This document shows positions 27,918 to 38,364 of a DNA stretch of 64,000 nt, piece after piece. The translations under genes and the position numbers were made by a program. Numbering within the stretch: position 1 is the first letter of the stretch; each line of letters opens with the position of its first letter. The DNA is from Psychroflexus salarius (GTDB taxonomy: Bacteria; Bacteroidota; Bacteroidia; Flavobacteriales; Flavobacteriaceae): positions 62,001-126,000 of the forward strand of contig NZ_FQTW01000004.1 of assembly GCF_900129035.1 (NCBI RefSeq), given 5' to 3'. The notes beneath the pieces were generated by a model. It saw nothing but the letters and a program-made list of their open reading frames with translations, did not search any database and was not told where the DNA came from.

Positions 27918-28763
27918 TTAATTTAAAGCTAAATTATCTATTAATCGAACATCTCTGATGTATGCTGCAATAAATGCTCGATAATTGAGATGTGTTTTTT
28001 TTGTTTGAGCAGGTATTAAAGTTGAAGTTGGTGCAACCTCGAAATACTCCAGTTCAAGCAATTGGTGGTCTTCAAATAGGTCTTGAATGCTAGATTTAAT
28101 TTCGTTAATTGAAAAATCATTAAACATTGTTTTAGCTTGAGATAGTGCTTTATAAATCAAACTAGCTTCTTCAACTTCAGCTGGTGTTAGCCTGTAATTA
28201 CGAGAACTTTCAGCTAAACCATTAGGCATCCTTAGCGTAGGACTTCCAATAACTTCAACAGGTTGTTGAGTAATTTCAACTAATTTTTTGACTAATTGCA
28301 GTTGCTGAAAATCTTTTTCACCAAAAAAGGCTTTATGCGGTTTAACAATAGCAAACAGACGCTTTAAAACTGTACCAACACCGTTAAAATGGCCTTGGCG
28401 GTACTGACCTTCCATGTATGAGACTATGCTTCCAAAATCAAATTCTTCAGCTTTTACATCTTCACCATAAACATGATTTATACTTGGTGTATAGACTATA
28501 GTTTTGGGGTTATTGCTAATAAGTAATTGATAATCTTTTTCAAAATTACGAGGATATTTTTCTAAATCGCCAGAATTATTAAACTGCGTGGGATTTACAA
28601 AAATGCTAACGACCACAACATCGCAATATTGGTAAGCAAAATTGACTAAACTAAGGTGTCCTTCATGTAAAGCACCCATTGTAGGTACTAAACCTATTAT
28701 TTTTTCATGAGCTTTCAAGTCCTGAATTTGTTCTTGAAGCGCTGTATTAGTTGAAATATTCAC
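27918..28763 (-). CDS. panC: Pantothenate synthetase (pantoate-beta-alanine ligase)
   Basis: 281 residues. It joins pantoate and beta-alanine using ATP. The nucleotidyltransferase motif PTMGALHEGHLSLV (residues about 26-39) contains the HxGH signature. Other conserved segments are VSIFVNPTQF, RQGHFNGVGTVL, KAFFGEKDFQQL and the KMSKS-like MPNGLAESSRN. It is the first gene of a panC-panD-UPF0104 unit. On the minus strand TAGCTTTG at 28794-28787 is a possible -7 box 23 bases upstream. Confidence 0.96.
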   Translation of the reverse strand: MNISTNTALQEQIQDLKAHEKIIGLVPTMGALHEGHLSLVNFAYQYCDVVVVSIFVNPTQFNNSGDLEKYPRNFEKDYQLLISNNPKTIVYTPSINHVYGEDVKAEEFDFGSIVSYMEGQYRQGHFNGVGTVLKRLFAIVKPHKAFFGEKDFQQLQLVKKLVEITQQPVEVIGSPTLRMPNGLAESSRNYRLTPAEVEEASLIYKALSQAKTMFNDFSINEIKSSIQDLFEDHQLLELEYFEVAPTSTLIPAQTKKTHLNYRAFIAAYIRDVRLIDNLALN

Positions 28764-28825
28764 TCTATATTTCTAATGTTAAGCTGCAAAGCTAATATTT
28801 TAGCATTAATCCACATAAAAATTTG

Positions 28826-28833
28826 TAAATTTG
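28826..28833 (+). promoter_or_regulatory. Candidate -7 box for the GT5-like-DUF4270-glmS operon
   Basis: TAAATTTG matches the -7 consensus 29 bases before the GT5-like start codon, in the 99-base divergent gap with panC. No clear TTG lies at -33. Confidence 0.4.
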
Positions 28834-28862
28834 CAACTTTATAAATTAGCATTTAATACCTT

Positions 28863-29684
28863 ATGAAAGATAAACGCATTCTTTACGTATCATCTGAAGT
28901 TGTTCCCTACTTGCCCGAAAACGACATTTCTTCTTTGTCTTTTGAAGCACCAAAAATGGTTAATGCTTCTGGTGGACAAACTAGAATTTTTATGCCGCGC
29001 TTTGGAAACATCAATGAGCGGAGACATCAACTCCATGAGGTCATTCGTTTATCAGGGATGAATTTGGTCATCAATGATTTAGACATGCCGCTAATTATTA
29101 AAGTTGCTTCGATTCCTAAAGAACGTATGCAAGTTTATTTCATTGATAATGAAGATTATTTTAAACGTAAAGCCACACTCACTGATGAAGATGGAGAACT
29201 ATTTGAAGATAATGATGAGCGTGCTATATTTTTTGCCAAAGGTGTTATTGAAACCGTTAAGAAACTAAATTGGGCACCAGACATTATTCACGTTAATGGC
29301 TGGTTAGCATCCCTTTTACCTTTATATTTAAGACATTACTACGGCAACGAACCTTTATTTAAAGAATCTAAAATTGTAACATCTGTTTACAATAGGGATT
29401 TTGAAAACACGCTTGATCAAGATATGATCAAGAAAATTTTATTTGACGGTATTGACGATAATGCCGTTGAACATTTATCTTCACCAACTTACAATAACCT
29501 TTTAAAAACAGCCGTTGATAATTCAGACGGTATTATTTTTGGGAGCGAAGAAGTAAGTCAGGAATTAATAGATTATGTAGAGTCTAAAGAAATCCCTACG
29601 CTAGAATACAAACCTAGAGAAGCCTTTGCTCAAGCTTACCAAAATTTTTATTTGAGTGATATTTTAAATGAAGAAGTTGAATAA
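28863..29684 (+). CDS. Glycogen/starch synthase N-terminal-domain protein (GT5-like, single domain)
   Basis: 273 residues. It resembles only the N-terminal Rossmann domain of glycogen synthase: RILYVSSEVVPYL at the start, DNDERAIFFAKGVIETVKKLNWAPDIIHVNGW near residues 118-150 and IVTSVYN near 175. The C-terminal nucleotide-sugar domain is absent (full GlgA is about 480 residues). The ADP-glucose motif K-x-G-G-L after the first strand is replaced by PENDISSL. It is therefore unlikely to make glycogen by itself. This short form, placed between panC and glmS, recurs in Flavobacteria. It starts a unit with the DUF4270 lipoprotein and glmS, which hints at envelope-precursor metabolism. Confidence 0.82.
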   Translation: MKDKRILYVSSEVVPYLPENDISSLSFEAPKMVNASGGQTRIFMPRFGNINERRHQLHEVIRLSGMNLVINDLDMPLIIKVASIPKERMQVYFIDNEDYFKRKATLTDEDGELFEDNDERAIFFAKGVIETVKKLNWAPDIIHVNGWLASLLPLYLRHYYGNEPLFKESKIVTSVYNRDFENTLDQDMIKKILFDGIDDNAVEHLSSPTYNNLLKTAVDNSDGIIFGSEEVSQELIDYVESKEIPTLEYKPREAFAQAYQNFYLSDILNEEVE

Positions 29685-29685
29685 T

Positions 29686-31254
29686 ATGCAAAAAAAAATA
29701 GTTGGCAAATTAACCTTATGTCTTTTATTTATAAGTCTTTTGTCTTGTCAAGAAAATATAAGTGAATTAGGTGGTGGTTATATTAATAGTATAGAACTTC
29801 AACCAGCCTATGAAGTTGAAGAAATTACAGCATACAGTGAAAAAATCACAGCCATACAAACCAATTCACTCACCAACTATTTAATTGGTACTTATAACGA
29901 CCCAGTTTTTGGGACTACTGAAAATACTATTTTATCTCAAATTAGACTTGCAACACCAAATGAAGATTTTGGAATGCAACCTGAGTTAGATAGCGTTATA
30001 TTAAATTTACCTTTATATTTAACCCAAATTGATACCGACGAATTTGAGTTAGATTCGATTTTTGGAACTGGTGATTTCAAACTCAAACTTTACGAATCGA
30101 ATTATTTTTTAAGAGAACTTGACCCTGGAGAAAACGGTGAATTTGATAATAACCAACAGTATTTTTCAAACCAAATTGATGAAATTTCGCCATTCATAGA
30201 AACTACGCCTTTTTTTGAATCTGAAACAATTAATCTAGACGAACTTAAAGAGAGTATTACTTTAATTGATAGGTCTGATGAAGATAATCCTGATACCACT
30301 TCAGTAAACCCTAGAATTAGACTAAAGTTACCGCTTGATTATTTCAATGAAAAAATCATGAGCAAAGCAGGTGAACAAGAACTAGTCAACAACAATAATT
30401 TTATTAATTATTTTAGAGGCATTCACATGGTCATTGAGCCTACAACACCTGAACCTCTGTTAATTAATTTAAACTTAAATACAGAACAATCAAACATCAC
30501 GCTGCATTACAAAACAATGAGGCCAGGCATTTCACTAGATCCTGACGTTACTCCTGAGCCTGTTGAAAGTTTTGATGAATTAAGCCTAAATTTCTCAGGA
30601 ATAAATGTCAATTTTTATGATAATCAATTTGCTGTAGATTTATCTAACCAAAATCAAAATCAAGGCGAAGAATACATTTATTTAAAAGGTGGTGAAGGTT
30701 CTTCAGGTGTTATTAACCTTTTTACAGGATTAGATTCTAATGGTGACGGTATTTCAGACCAACTTGAAGAATTAAGACAGAACCAATGGGTTATTAATGA
30801 AGCTAACCTCATAATGTACGTAAACGAAGATTTAGCCTCTTCTAACAAAAATATTGTTAATCGATTATTCATTTATGATATCGAAAACAATATTATACTC
30901 GAGGATTATCGCTTAGATCCAACGCTATCAGAAAATCCGGAAACCTCTGCGAGTATACATTTACCGCCACTTGAAGAAGACAGTGATGGAAATAAATTTT
31001 ACAGGCTGAGAATTACAAATCACATTAATAACATAATTAACAAAGACTCGACCAATGTAGAACTCGGTTTATCTATCTCTCAAAATGTAAACATCACAAG
31101 AACACTAGATATTATTGATGATAGTGAAACATTTGAAAGTGTATTAGAAAGCTCTGCATTAAGCCCAAGAGGCACAGTTTTACATGGTAACAACTCACCT
31201 TTTGAAAATAAACGCCTTAAATTAAGAATCATTTACACAGAAACTGACAATTAA
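29686..31254 (+). CDS. DUF4270 family lipoprotein
   Basis: A lipoprotein signal (LTLCLLFISLLSC) precedes a large beta-rich protein. NPVFGTTE-type repeats (TYNDPVFGTTENTILSQIRL), LDSVILNLPLYL and HYKTM segments mark the DUF4270 family of Bacteroidota surface or periplasmic lipoproteins of unknown function. Near residue 350 an EF-hand or dockerin-like calcium loop DSNGDGISDQLEE is visible. I chose the ATG at 29686, one base after the upstream stop. An in-frame ATG at 29668 would add six residues (MKKLNN) and overlap the upstream gene by 17 bases. It sits between the GT5-like gene and glmS. Confidence 0.85.
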   Translation: MQKKIVGKLTLCLLFISLLSCQENISELGGGYINSIELQPAYEVEEITAYSEKITAIQTNSLTNYLIGTYNDPVFGTTENTILSQIRLATPNEDFGMQPELDSVILNLPLYLTQIDTDEFELDSIFGTGDFKLKLYESNYFLRELDPGENGEFDNNQQYFSNQIDEISPFIETTPFFESETINLDELKESITLIDRSDEDNPDTTSVNPRIRLKLPLDYFNEKIMSKAGEQELVNNNNFINYFRGIHMVIEPTTPEPLLINLNLNTEQSNITLHYKTMRPGISLDPDVTPEPVESFDELSLNFSGINVNFYDNQFAVDLSNQNQNQGEEYIYLKGGEGSSGVINLFTGLDSNGDGISDQLEELRQNQWVINEANLIMYVNEDLASSNKNIVNRLFIYDIENNIILEDYRLDPTLSENPETSASIHLPPLEEDSDGNKFYRLRITNHINNIINKDSTNVELGLSISQNVNITRTLDIIDDSETFESVLESSALSPRGTVLHGNNSPFENKRLKLRIIYTETDN

Positions 31255-31276
31255 CAACTAACTAATCTAACTAATT

Positions 31277-33124
31277 ATGTGCGGAATCGTAGGATACATC
31301 GGACCAAAAGATGCATACGACGTTGTTCTAAAAGGTCTACAACGTTTAGAATACAGAGGCTATGACAGTGCAGGAATTGCCTTGTTCAATAATGACCAAT
31401 TAAAGATTTGTAAAACCAAGGGTAAAGTCTCAGATCTTAACAATAAATGTAAAACCGAAAAAATTACCTCTGGTAAAATAGGTATCGGCCACACCAGATG
31501 GGCAACTCACGGTGAACCTAATGATATAAACTCTCATCCTCATGTTTCAAACTCTGGTGACTTAGTCATCATCCACAATGGAATTATTGAAAATTATGAA
31601 CCTCTAAAAGAAGAGTTAACTAAGCGCGGTTATAATTTTCAATCTGAAACTGATACTGAAGTTTTAGTCAACCTAATTGAAGATGTTAAAACAAAAGAAA
31701 ACGTAAAGCTTGGAAAAGCTGTACAAATAGCACTAAACCAAACAGTTGGCGCTTATGCAATTGCGGTATTTGACAAGAATAAGCCTAATGAAATTGTTGT
31801 AGCTAGACTAGGAAGTCCACTAGCTATTGGTGTAGGTGAAAATGAATTCTTTATCGCTTCAGATGCATCTCCATTTATTGAGTATACTAACAAATCTATT
31901 TATTTAGAAGATGGCGAAATGGCTGTTGTTAGATTAGGTCGTGAAGTTCGTATTAGAAAAATCAAAAACGATAAACTTGTAGATCCATATGTTCAAGAAC
32001 TTCAACTAAATCTCGATCAAATTGAAAAAGCAGGTTACGATCACTTTATGCTTAAAGAAATTTATGAGCAACCAGATGCTATAAGAGACACTTATCGCGG
32101 ACGAATGCTACCTCAAAAAGGACTCATTAAAATGTCTGGTATTAATGATAACATAGACCGATTAATGAATGCTAAACGAATTATAATTGTGGCTTGTGGA
32201 ACTTCATGGCATGCTGGACTAGTAGCTGAATATATATTTGAGGATTTAGCCCGAATTCCTGTTGAAGTTGAATATGCCTCTGAATTCCGATACAGAAACC
32301 CTGTCATAAGCAAAGAAGATGTTGTTATAGCCATCTCACAAAGTGGCGAAACCGCTGACACAATGGCTGCCATTAAAATCGCTAAAGAAAACGGCGCTTT
32401 TGTATTTGGTGTTTGTAATGTTGTTGGGTCTTCAATTTCAAGAGAAACTCATGCAGGCGCATATACGCACGCAGGGCCAGAAATAGGTGTAGCATCTACC
32501 AAAGCATTCACAACACAAATAACGGTTCTATCATTAATAGCCCTTAAACTCGGCAAAACTAAAGGTGAAATTTCACAATCAGATTTTCACGCATATCTAA
32601 ATGAGCTAGAGTTAATCCCTGAAAAGGTAGAAAAAACGCTGCTAACCAATAATATGGTCGAAAAAGTTGCAGAGGCCTATAAAAATGCAAAAAATTGCTT
32701 ATACCTCGGTCGAGGATACAACTTCCCGGTGGCACTTGAAGGTGCACTTAAATTGAAAGAAATTTCTTACATACACGCAGAAGGTTATCCTGCTGCCGAA
32801 ATGAAACATGGACCCATAGCACTTATAGACGAAATGATGCCTGTTATAGTTATAGCAACCAAAAAAGGCCATTACGAAAAAGTTGTGAGTAACATTCAAG
32901 AGATTAAATCTAGAAAAGGAAAAATTATAGCGGTAGTTACTGAAGGAGACACATCAGTTAAAAAAATGGCCGACCATATTTTAGAAGTTCCAGAGACTTT
33001 TGAAGCTTTAACACCATTGCTTACCACTATTCCACTGCAGTTATTATCGTATCATATTGCCGTGAAATTAGGTAAAAATGTTGATCAGCCAAGAAATTTA
33101 GCTAAGTCAGTAACAGTTGAATAA
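31277..33124 (+). CDS. glmS: Glutamine-fructose-6-phosphate aminotransferase (isomerizing)
   Basis: 615 residues. It makes glucosamine-6-phosphate from fructose-6-phosphate and glutamine, the entry to peptidoglycan and lipid A precursors. The class II amidotransferase domain begins with the catalytic Cys2 (MCGIVGYIG) and continues with RLEYRGYDSAGIA and GIGHTRWATHGEP. Two SIS sugar-isomerase domains follow: ACGTSWHAG near residue 304 with ISQSGETADT near 352, and LGRGYNFPVALEGALKLKE near 478. The C-terminus ends in the conserved QPRNLAKSVTVE. It starts 22 bases after the DUF4270 gene. No leader ribozyme-like region fits in that gap. Confidence 0.97.
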   Translation: MCGIVGYIGPKDAYDVVLKGLQRLEYRGYDSAGIALFNNDQLKICKTKGKVSDLNNKCKTEKITSGKIGIGHTRWATHGEPNDINSHPHVSNSGDLVIIHNGIIENYEPLKEELTKRGYNFQSETDTEVLVNLIEDVKTKENVKLGKAVQIALNQTVGAYAIAVFDKNKPNEIVVARLGSPLAIGVGENEFFIASDASPFIEYTNKSIYLEDGEMAVVRLGREVRIRKIKNDKLVDPYVQELQLNLDQIEKAGYDHFMLKEIYEQPDAIRDTYRGRMLPQKGLIKMSGINDNIDRLMNAKRIIIVACGTSWHAGLVAEYIFEDLARIPVEVEYASEFRYRNPVISKEDVVIAISQSGETADTMAAIKIAKENGAFVFGVCNVVGSSISRETHAGAYTHAGPEIGVASTKAFTTQITVLSLIALKLGKTKGEISQSDFHAYLNELELIPEKVEKTLLTNNMVEKVAEAYKNAKNCLYLGRGYNFPVALEGALKLKEISYIHAEGYPAAEMKHGPIALIDEMMPVIVIATKKGHYEKVVSNIQEIKSRKGKIIAVVTEGDTSVKKMADHILEVPETFEALTPLLTTIPLQLLSYHIAVKLGKNVDQPRNLAKSVTVE

Positions 33125-33171
33125 ACAAATTTAAAATAGCAAATTCCAATCTTAATTTTATAAAATTAATA

Positions 33172-33179
33172 TATATTTG
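33172..33179 (+). promoter_or_regulatory. Candidate -7 box of atpD-atpC
   Basis: TATATTTG matches TAnnTTTG and lies 46 bases before the atpD start codon in the 101-base gap after glmS. No TTG is found at the expected -33 distance. Confidence 0.4.
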
Positions 33180-33204
33180 CAAACCAAAAATAATAGTTTT
33201 TTAA

Positions 33205-34734
<1,530 letters not shown>

Positions 34735-34745
34735 ACCAAAATGAT

Positions 34746-35021
34746 ATGCAACTAGAAATTGTAACCCCAGAAAAAGTTATCCTTAACCAACAAGTTACTT
34801 CAGTTATTGCACCTGGAATAAGAGGTGAATTTCAAATTTTAGATCACCACGCACCTGTTATTTCTGCATTAACTAAAGGCGCTTTAAAATTAAGTGACGA
34901 TGTAAAGTTAGATGATAAAATTGCCGATTTATTTCATAAAAAAGGAAATAAATTTCACTTTAATATTTCTGGTGGTGTTTTAGAAATGAATAATAACAAA
35001 GTAATTATTCTTACGGACTAA
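34746..35021 (+). CDS. atpC: F0F1 ATP synthase subunit epsilon (short form)
   Basis: 91 residues: only the N-terminal beta-sandwich of the epsilon subunit (MQLEIVTPEKVILNQQVTSVIAPGIRGEFQILDHHAPVISAL-type), ending with ISGGVLEMNNNKVIILTD. The C-terminal two-helix domain that inhibits ATP hydrolysis in other bacteria is absent, as is normal in Bacteroidota. It couples the gamma shaft to the c-ring. It ends the atpDC unit before a strong terminator at 35042. Confidence 0.93.
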   Translation: MQLEIVTPEKVILNQQVTSVIAPGIRGEFQILDHHAPVISALTKGALKLSDDVKLDDKIADLFHKKGNKFHFNISGGVLEMNNNKVIILTD

Positions 35022-35041
35022 TTACATATGTTAATCAATTT

Positions 35042-35069
35042 AAAAGCTCGCTTACAGCGGGCTTTTTTT
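35042..35069 (+). terminator. Rho-independent terminator after atpC
   Basis: AAAAGCTCGCT and AGCGGGCTTTT pair over 11 positions (one G-U) around a TAC loop and run into a stretch of T. It ends beside the stop codon of the convergent cvpA-like gene. Confidence 0.85.
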
Positions 35070-35562
35070 ATGCTAATAATTGAAATATTTGTGGCATAAT
35101 AGACTTGTAAATATCACGAGAAACCAGATAAACAATAGAAGTTTCTAAAAATTCGGGTAAGTCTTTACGGTCAAGTAAACGCATACCATAATCTATAACC
35201 ACGTTTAGAAATAACAAAAATAAGCCTAACTTTAATAGACCAAACAGACCACCTAATAAACGATTAAACAAACTTAACGCTGCAATATCAAGCAACTTAG
35301 TAACTAACCTTCCAATCAAGTTTATTATTATCGCTACAACTACAAAAACAAGAATAAAAGAACTTAAATCTAATAATTCACTTGACCAGTCAACATAAGT
35401 AGATAAATAATCATCAGAAACTAGGTCATAAAAATTATACGCTAGAAACAAAGCTAAAAAAAGTGCTAATAAGCCAGTTAATTCAAGTACAAGTCCGCGT
35501 TTAAAACCTTTATAAACAACAAACAAAGCTAGTAATGCTATAATAATATCGAAAATATTCAT
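35068..35562 (-). CDS. CvpA family membrane protein
   Basis: 164 residues with four hydrophobic segments (about 3-20, 24-45, 65-88, 103-125). The start MNIFDIIIALLALFVVYKGFKRGLVLELTGLLALFLAL shows the CvpA pattern: NxxD, then G.xxG near the first turn. E. coli CvpA is needed for colicin V production, and family members are linked to envelope homeostasis. The gene stands alone between convergent atpC and a divergent small conserved gene. Confidence 0.9.
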   Translation of the reverse strand: MNIFDIIIALLALFVVYKGFKRGLVLELTGLLALFLALFLAYNFYDLVSDDYLSTYVDWSSELLDLSSFILVFVVVAIIINLIGRLVTKLLDIAALSLFNRLLGGLFGLLKLGLFLLFLNVVIDYGMRLLDRKDLPEFLETSIVYLVSRDIYKSIMPQIFQLLA

Positions 35563-35605
35563 GTGGTAAATATACTAATTTGATACAAAGCCATAAATTT
35601 GCAAA

Positions 35606-35962
35606 ATGATAGGAGATGAACAATTAAAACTTCGCTGGAACACTCTAGTTAAAAAACTTTCTGCACAATTTGCTGATGGAGAAACACTAGATCTTGACGC
35701 AATTATTTATTTAGTTGGCGTACAAGAATTAGGACAACCACATTTAAAGTTTAAAAAAGATGACAAAGTTAACCTCATGCATATTGCCATCTGTAAGTTA
35801 TTAGAACCTTATGGCTATTATGAATTTGACTTTGTAGATGATGATGGCTGGCCACATTATAAAAATATTTCAAAATTACCTGCTTTAAAATCTGGTGAAC
35901 AAAGCGTGTTGATGAAAGAAGCTATTGTAAATTATTTTATTAATCGAGATTACATTAACTAA
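35606..35962 (+). CDS. Conserved hypothetical protein upstream of pheS
   Basis: 118 residues, soluble and acidic, with no signal peptide. Recognisable segments are ETLDLDAIIYLVGVQELGQ, a central helix MHIAICKLLEPYGYYEF, and DDDGWPHYKN. I know such a protein as a conserved Bacteroidota hypothetical but can assign no function or named family. Its start codon is only four bases after TAAATTTG (35594-35601), a -7-type box, so a leaderless or near-leaderless transcript is possible. It is divergent from the cvpA-like gene (43 bases) and 59 bases before pheS. Confidence 0.75.
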   Translation: MIGDEQLKLRWNTLVKKLSAQFADGETLDLDAIIYLVGVQELGQPHLKFKKDDKVNLMHIAICKLLEPYGYYEFDFVDDDGWPHYKNISKLPALKSGEQSVLMKEAIVNYFINRDYIN

Positions 35963-36021
35963 ACACAACATAAGATTTTTAATTTTTATACTTTTGCCAA
36001 CTGATTTTAGACTTCAAAAAA

Positions 36022-37044
36022 ATGATTGACCAGATTAAAGAACATGTCGAGAAAGTAAAGCAGTTTACGGCTAAAACTGAAGATGAATTAGAACAGTTTA
36101 GAATTGAGTATCTCGGTAAAAAAGGGATATTAAATGCTTTTTTTGCAGAATTTAAAACTATACCAAACGAAAATAAAAAAGACTTTGGTCAAGCTATAAA
36201 TGAGCTCAAGCAAACTACCAATCAAAAAATAGAAGATCTGAAGGCTTCATTCAAAGCTCAATTAGATGAGAAAGGCATTTATGGTGACCTAAGCCGACCT
36301 GCTGAAGTAATTGAAATTGGTTCAAGACATCCGATTTCTGTTGTTAAAAATCAAATTATTGAAGTTTTTTCAAATATTGGATTTAATGTTTCAGAAGGCC
36401 CAGAAATTGAAGACGATTGGCATAATTTCTCAGCTTTAAACCTGCCTGAATATCACCCAGCACGTGACATGCAGGACACTTTTTTTATTCAGACCAATCC
36501 TGAAGATATTTTGCTGCGAACACATACTTCAAGTGTTCAAGTAAGATATATGGAAAACAATAAACCACCGATTAGAACTATTTCACCAGGACGTGTATTT
36601 CGTAATGAAGATATTTCAGCACGATCACATTGTATTTTTCATCAAGTTGAAGGATTATACATAGATAAAAATGTTTCATTTAAAGACCTTAAACAAACAC
36701 TTTCGTATTTCACAACGCAGTTGTTTGGTAAATCTAAAATCAGGCTAAGACCTTCTTATTTTCCATTTACAGAACCAAGTGCCGAAGTCGACATTTATTG
36801 GGGACTTGAAACTGAAACTGACTACCGTATTACCAAAGGAACTGGCTGGCTAGAAATTATGGGATGTGGTATGGTAGATCCTAATGTGCTTAAAAATGTT
36901 GATATAGACCCTAATGAGTATTCTGGTTTTGCATTCGGTATGGGAATTGAAAGAATTGCAATGCTACTTTATCAAGTTGAAGATATTAGAATGTTTTATG
37001 AAAATGATATCCGTTTTTTAAAACAGTTTAAATCAGTATTGTAA
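36022..37044 (+). CDS. pheS: Phenylalanine-tRNA ligase subunit alpha
   Basis: 340 residues, standard length. The N-terminal coiled-coil (residues about 1-85) that docks tRNA is followed by the class II synthetase core: [48 protein letters not shown], motif 2 [26 protein letters not shown] (about residues 192-216), [14 protein letters not shown] and motif 3 [14 protein letters not shown]. It charges tRNA-Phe as a heterotetramer with PheT, whose gene is not in this window. A small conserved gene begins 2 bases after its stop. TACTTTTG at 35989-35996 is a possible -7 box. Confidence 0.97.
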   Translation: MIDQIKEHVEKVKQFTAKTEDELEQFRIEYLGKKGILNAFFAEFKTIPNENKKDFGQAINELKQTTNQKIEDLKASFKAQLDEKGIYGDLSRPAEVIEIGSRHPISVVKNQIIEVFSNIGFNVSEGPEIEDDWHNFSALNLPEYHPARDMQDTFFIQTNPEDILLRTHTSSVQVRYMENNKPPIRTISPGRVFRNEDISARSHCIFHQVEGLYIDKNVSFKDLKQTLSYFTTQLFGKSKIRLRPSYFPFTEPSAEVDIYWGLETETDYRITKGTGWLEIMGCGMVDPNVLKNVDIDPNEYSGFAFGMGIERIAMLLYQVEDIRMFYENDIRFLKQFKSVL

Positions 37045-37046
37045 AG

Positions 37047-37442
37047 ATGAGGAAAGATATATCAATTCCAGAAGTTAGTGGTGTTAAGGTGGCTGCTATT
37101 TTAGAAAATGATGAAACCTTAGAAGATAAAGTCTGGACAGTATATTTAATTAACCAAAACAAAAGCGATTTGGAAACTGTATTAATTGTCTCTGAAGGTA
37201 ATTCTGAAACCCAAAAAACCTCAACTTTACGTAAAAAAATAGATATCTTACCAGCTCAATCCATTGCTAAAATTGAATTTCTTCAAGATGAATTACTAGC
37301 GTTTGAGAATAAGTTTAAAGTCAGTTACTTTTTAAATCATACACTTTATCATAAAGACTTTATATTTGAAGCAAATAGTATTAGTGAAAAGCAAGCAACT
37401 CAACTTCAACTCATTGATAAAATTGGTGTTTTAGCACAATAA
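37047..37442 (+). CDS. Conserved hypothetical protein downstream of pheS
   Basis: 131 residues, soluble, beta-rich by pattern (VKVAAILENDE, WTVYLINQNKSDLETVLIVSEG, FKVSYFLNHTLYHKDFIFE), with no signal peptide. It starts 2 bases after pheS, so it is co-transcribed. I associate this type with a phenylalanyl-tRNA-synthetase-linked conserved hypothetical of Bacteroidota but cannot name a family. It converges with the EamA gene (6 bases between the two coding regions). Confidence 0.75.
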   Translation: MRKDISIPEVSGVKVAAILENDETLEDKVWTVYLINQNKSDLETVLIVSEGNSETQKTSTLRKKIDILPAQSIAKIEFLQDELLAFENKFKVSYFLNHTLYHKDFIFEANSISEKQATQLQLIDKIGVLAQ

Positions 37443-37448
37443 CTTCAA

Positions 37449-38348
37449 CTAAGTTTTAATCTTAGCTGCTTTTTTATAATTCATCAATATAATTGCTGAA
37501 AGTATTAAAATAATTCCAATCCATTTCGTTAAATTCTGATCTTCGTTTAACACAAAATATCCCATTAAAACAGCAACAGGTAGTTCAATTGATGAGATAA
37601 TCGCACCTAAACCAACATTAATTTTTGGCATTCCAGCGGTAAATAATAAAGGTGGTAAAATAGTGCCAAACAAAGCTAAAACTGGCGCCCAAAGTTTGAA
37701 AATTCCAAAATCAAAATCACCTTTTATACTCACTAATGTGTAGATTATGGCAATAAATAAACCACCAAGCATCATCCACTTACTGCGGGTAATTGAGTGA
37801 TACTGAAGTGCCACGCGGTTAGATGTAAACATAGTAACTGTATAAGATAATGCGGCTAAAAAACCGTAGGCAATACCAACAAGGTCTACTTTTTGGTCTT
37901 CGATTAATAAATCTGCAGCAAGTACTGTTCCTATTAAAATTAGGCCAACCGAAAATAATTTTCTTTTGGTAGGCTTAACTTTATTAATAAGCCCATCTAT
38001 AACAACTCCAATCCATACACTTTGCATTAATAATACAATACCAACTGAAACTGTGATGGTTTGAACAGCTAAATAATAAAAAACACTTGTAAAGCCTAAT
38101 GATGTTCCTGACAAGATTAAAGACAAAATAGACTTTTGCCGAACAGATTTTGACTCGATTGGTTTTGATTCTTTCTTTATAAACAGATTAAGAATAACTA
38201 AAGCTATAAAACCTATTAAAAGCTGAGAAAAAGTCACTTCATAAGTCGTATAATTATCTTGATAGGCTAATTTCACAAAAGTGGTTAGCAAACCATAGCA
38301 AGATGCAGCCAGGGCGACTAAAAATGCGCCGTTAAATATTTTGTTCAT
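37449..38348 (-). CDS. EamA family (DMT superfamily) transporter
   Basis: 299 residues with ten hydrophobic segments in two EamA repeats (residues about 1-140 and 150-295). The second repeat shows GIAYGFLAALSYTVTMFTSNRVA and ends GAIISSIELPVAVLMGYFVLNEDQ...WIGIILILSAI, the typical EamA end. Such exporters move amino acids, metabolites or drugs, and the substrate here is unknown. The N-terminus could be read as an uncleaved signal. It is the last gene of the yicC-gmk-nadD-gpsA run, 16 bases after gpsA. Confidence 0.92.
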   Translation of the reverse strand: MNKIFNGAFLVALAASCYGLLTTFVKLAYQDNYTTYEVTFSQLLIGFIALVILNLFIKKESKPIESKSVRQKSILSLILSGTSLGFTSVFYYLAVQTITVSVGIVLLMQSVWIGVVIDGLINKVKPTKRKLFSVGLILIGTVLAADLLIEDQKVDLVGIAYGFLAALSYTVTMFTSNRVALQYHSITRSKWMMLGGLFIAIIYTLVSIKGDFDFGIFKLWAPVLALFGTILPPLLFTAGMPKINVGLGAIISSIELPVAVLMGYFVLNEDQNLTKWIGIILILSAIILMNYKKAAKIKT

Positions 38349-38364
38349 GTGTATTTTTTGAGAA

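Noticed and set aside
31255-31276. glmS ribozyme or riboswitch before glmS
   Set aside because: The gap is only 22 bases, far too short for the known ribozyme, which is also not typical of Bacteroidota.
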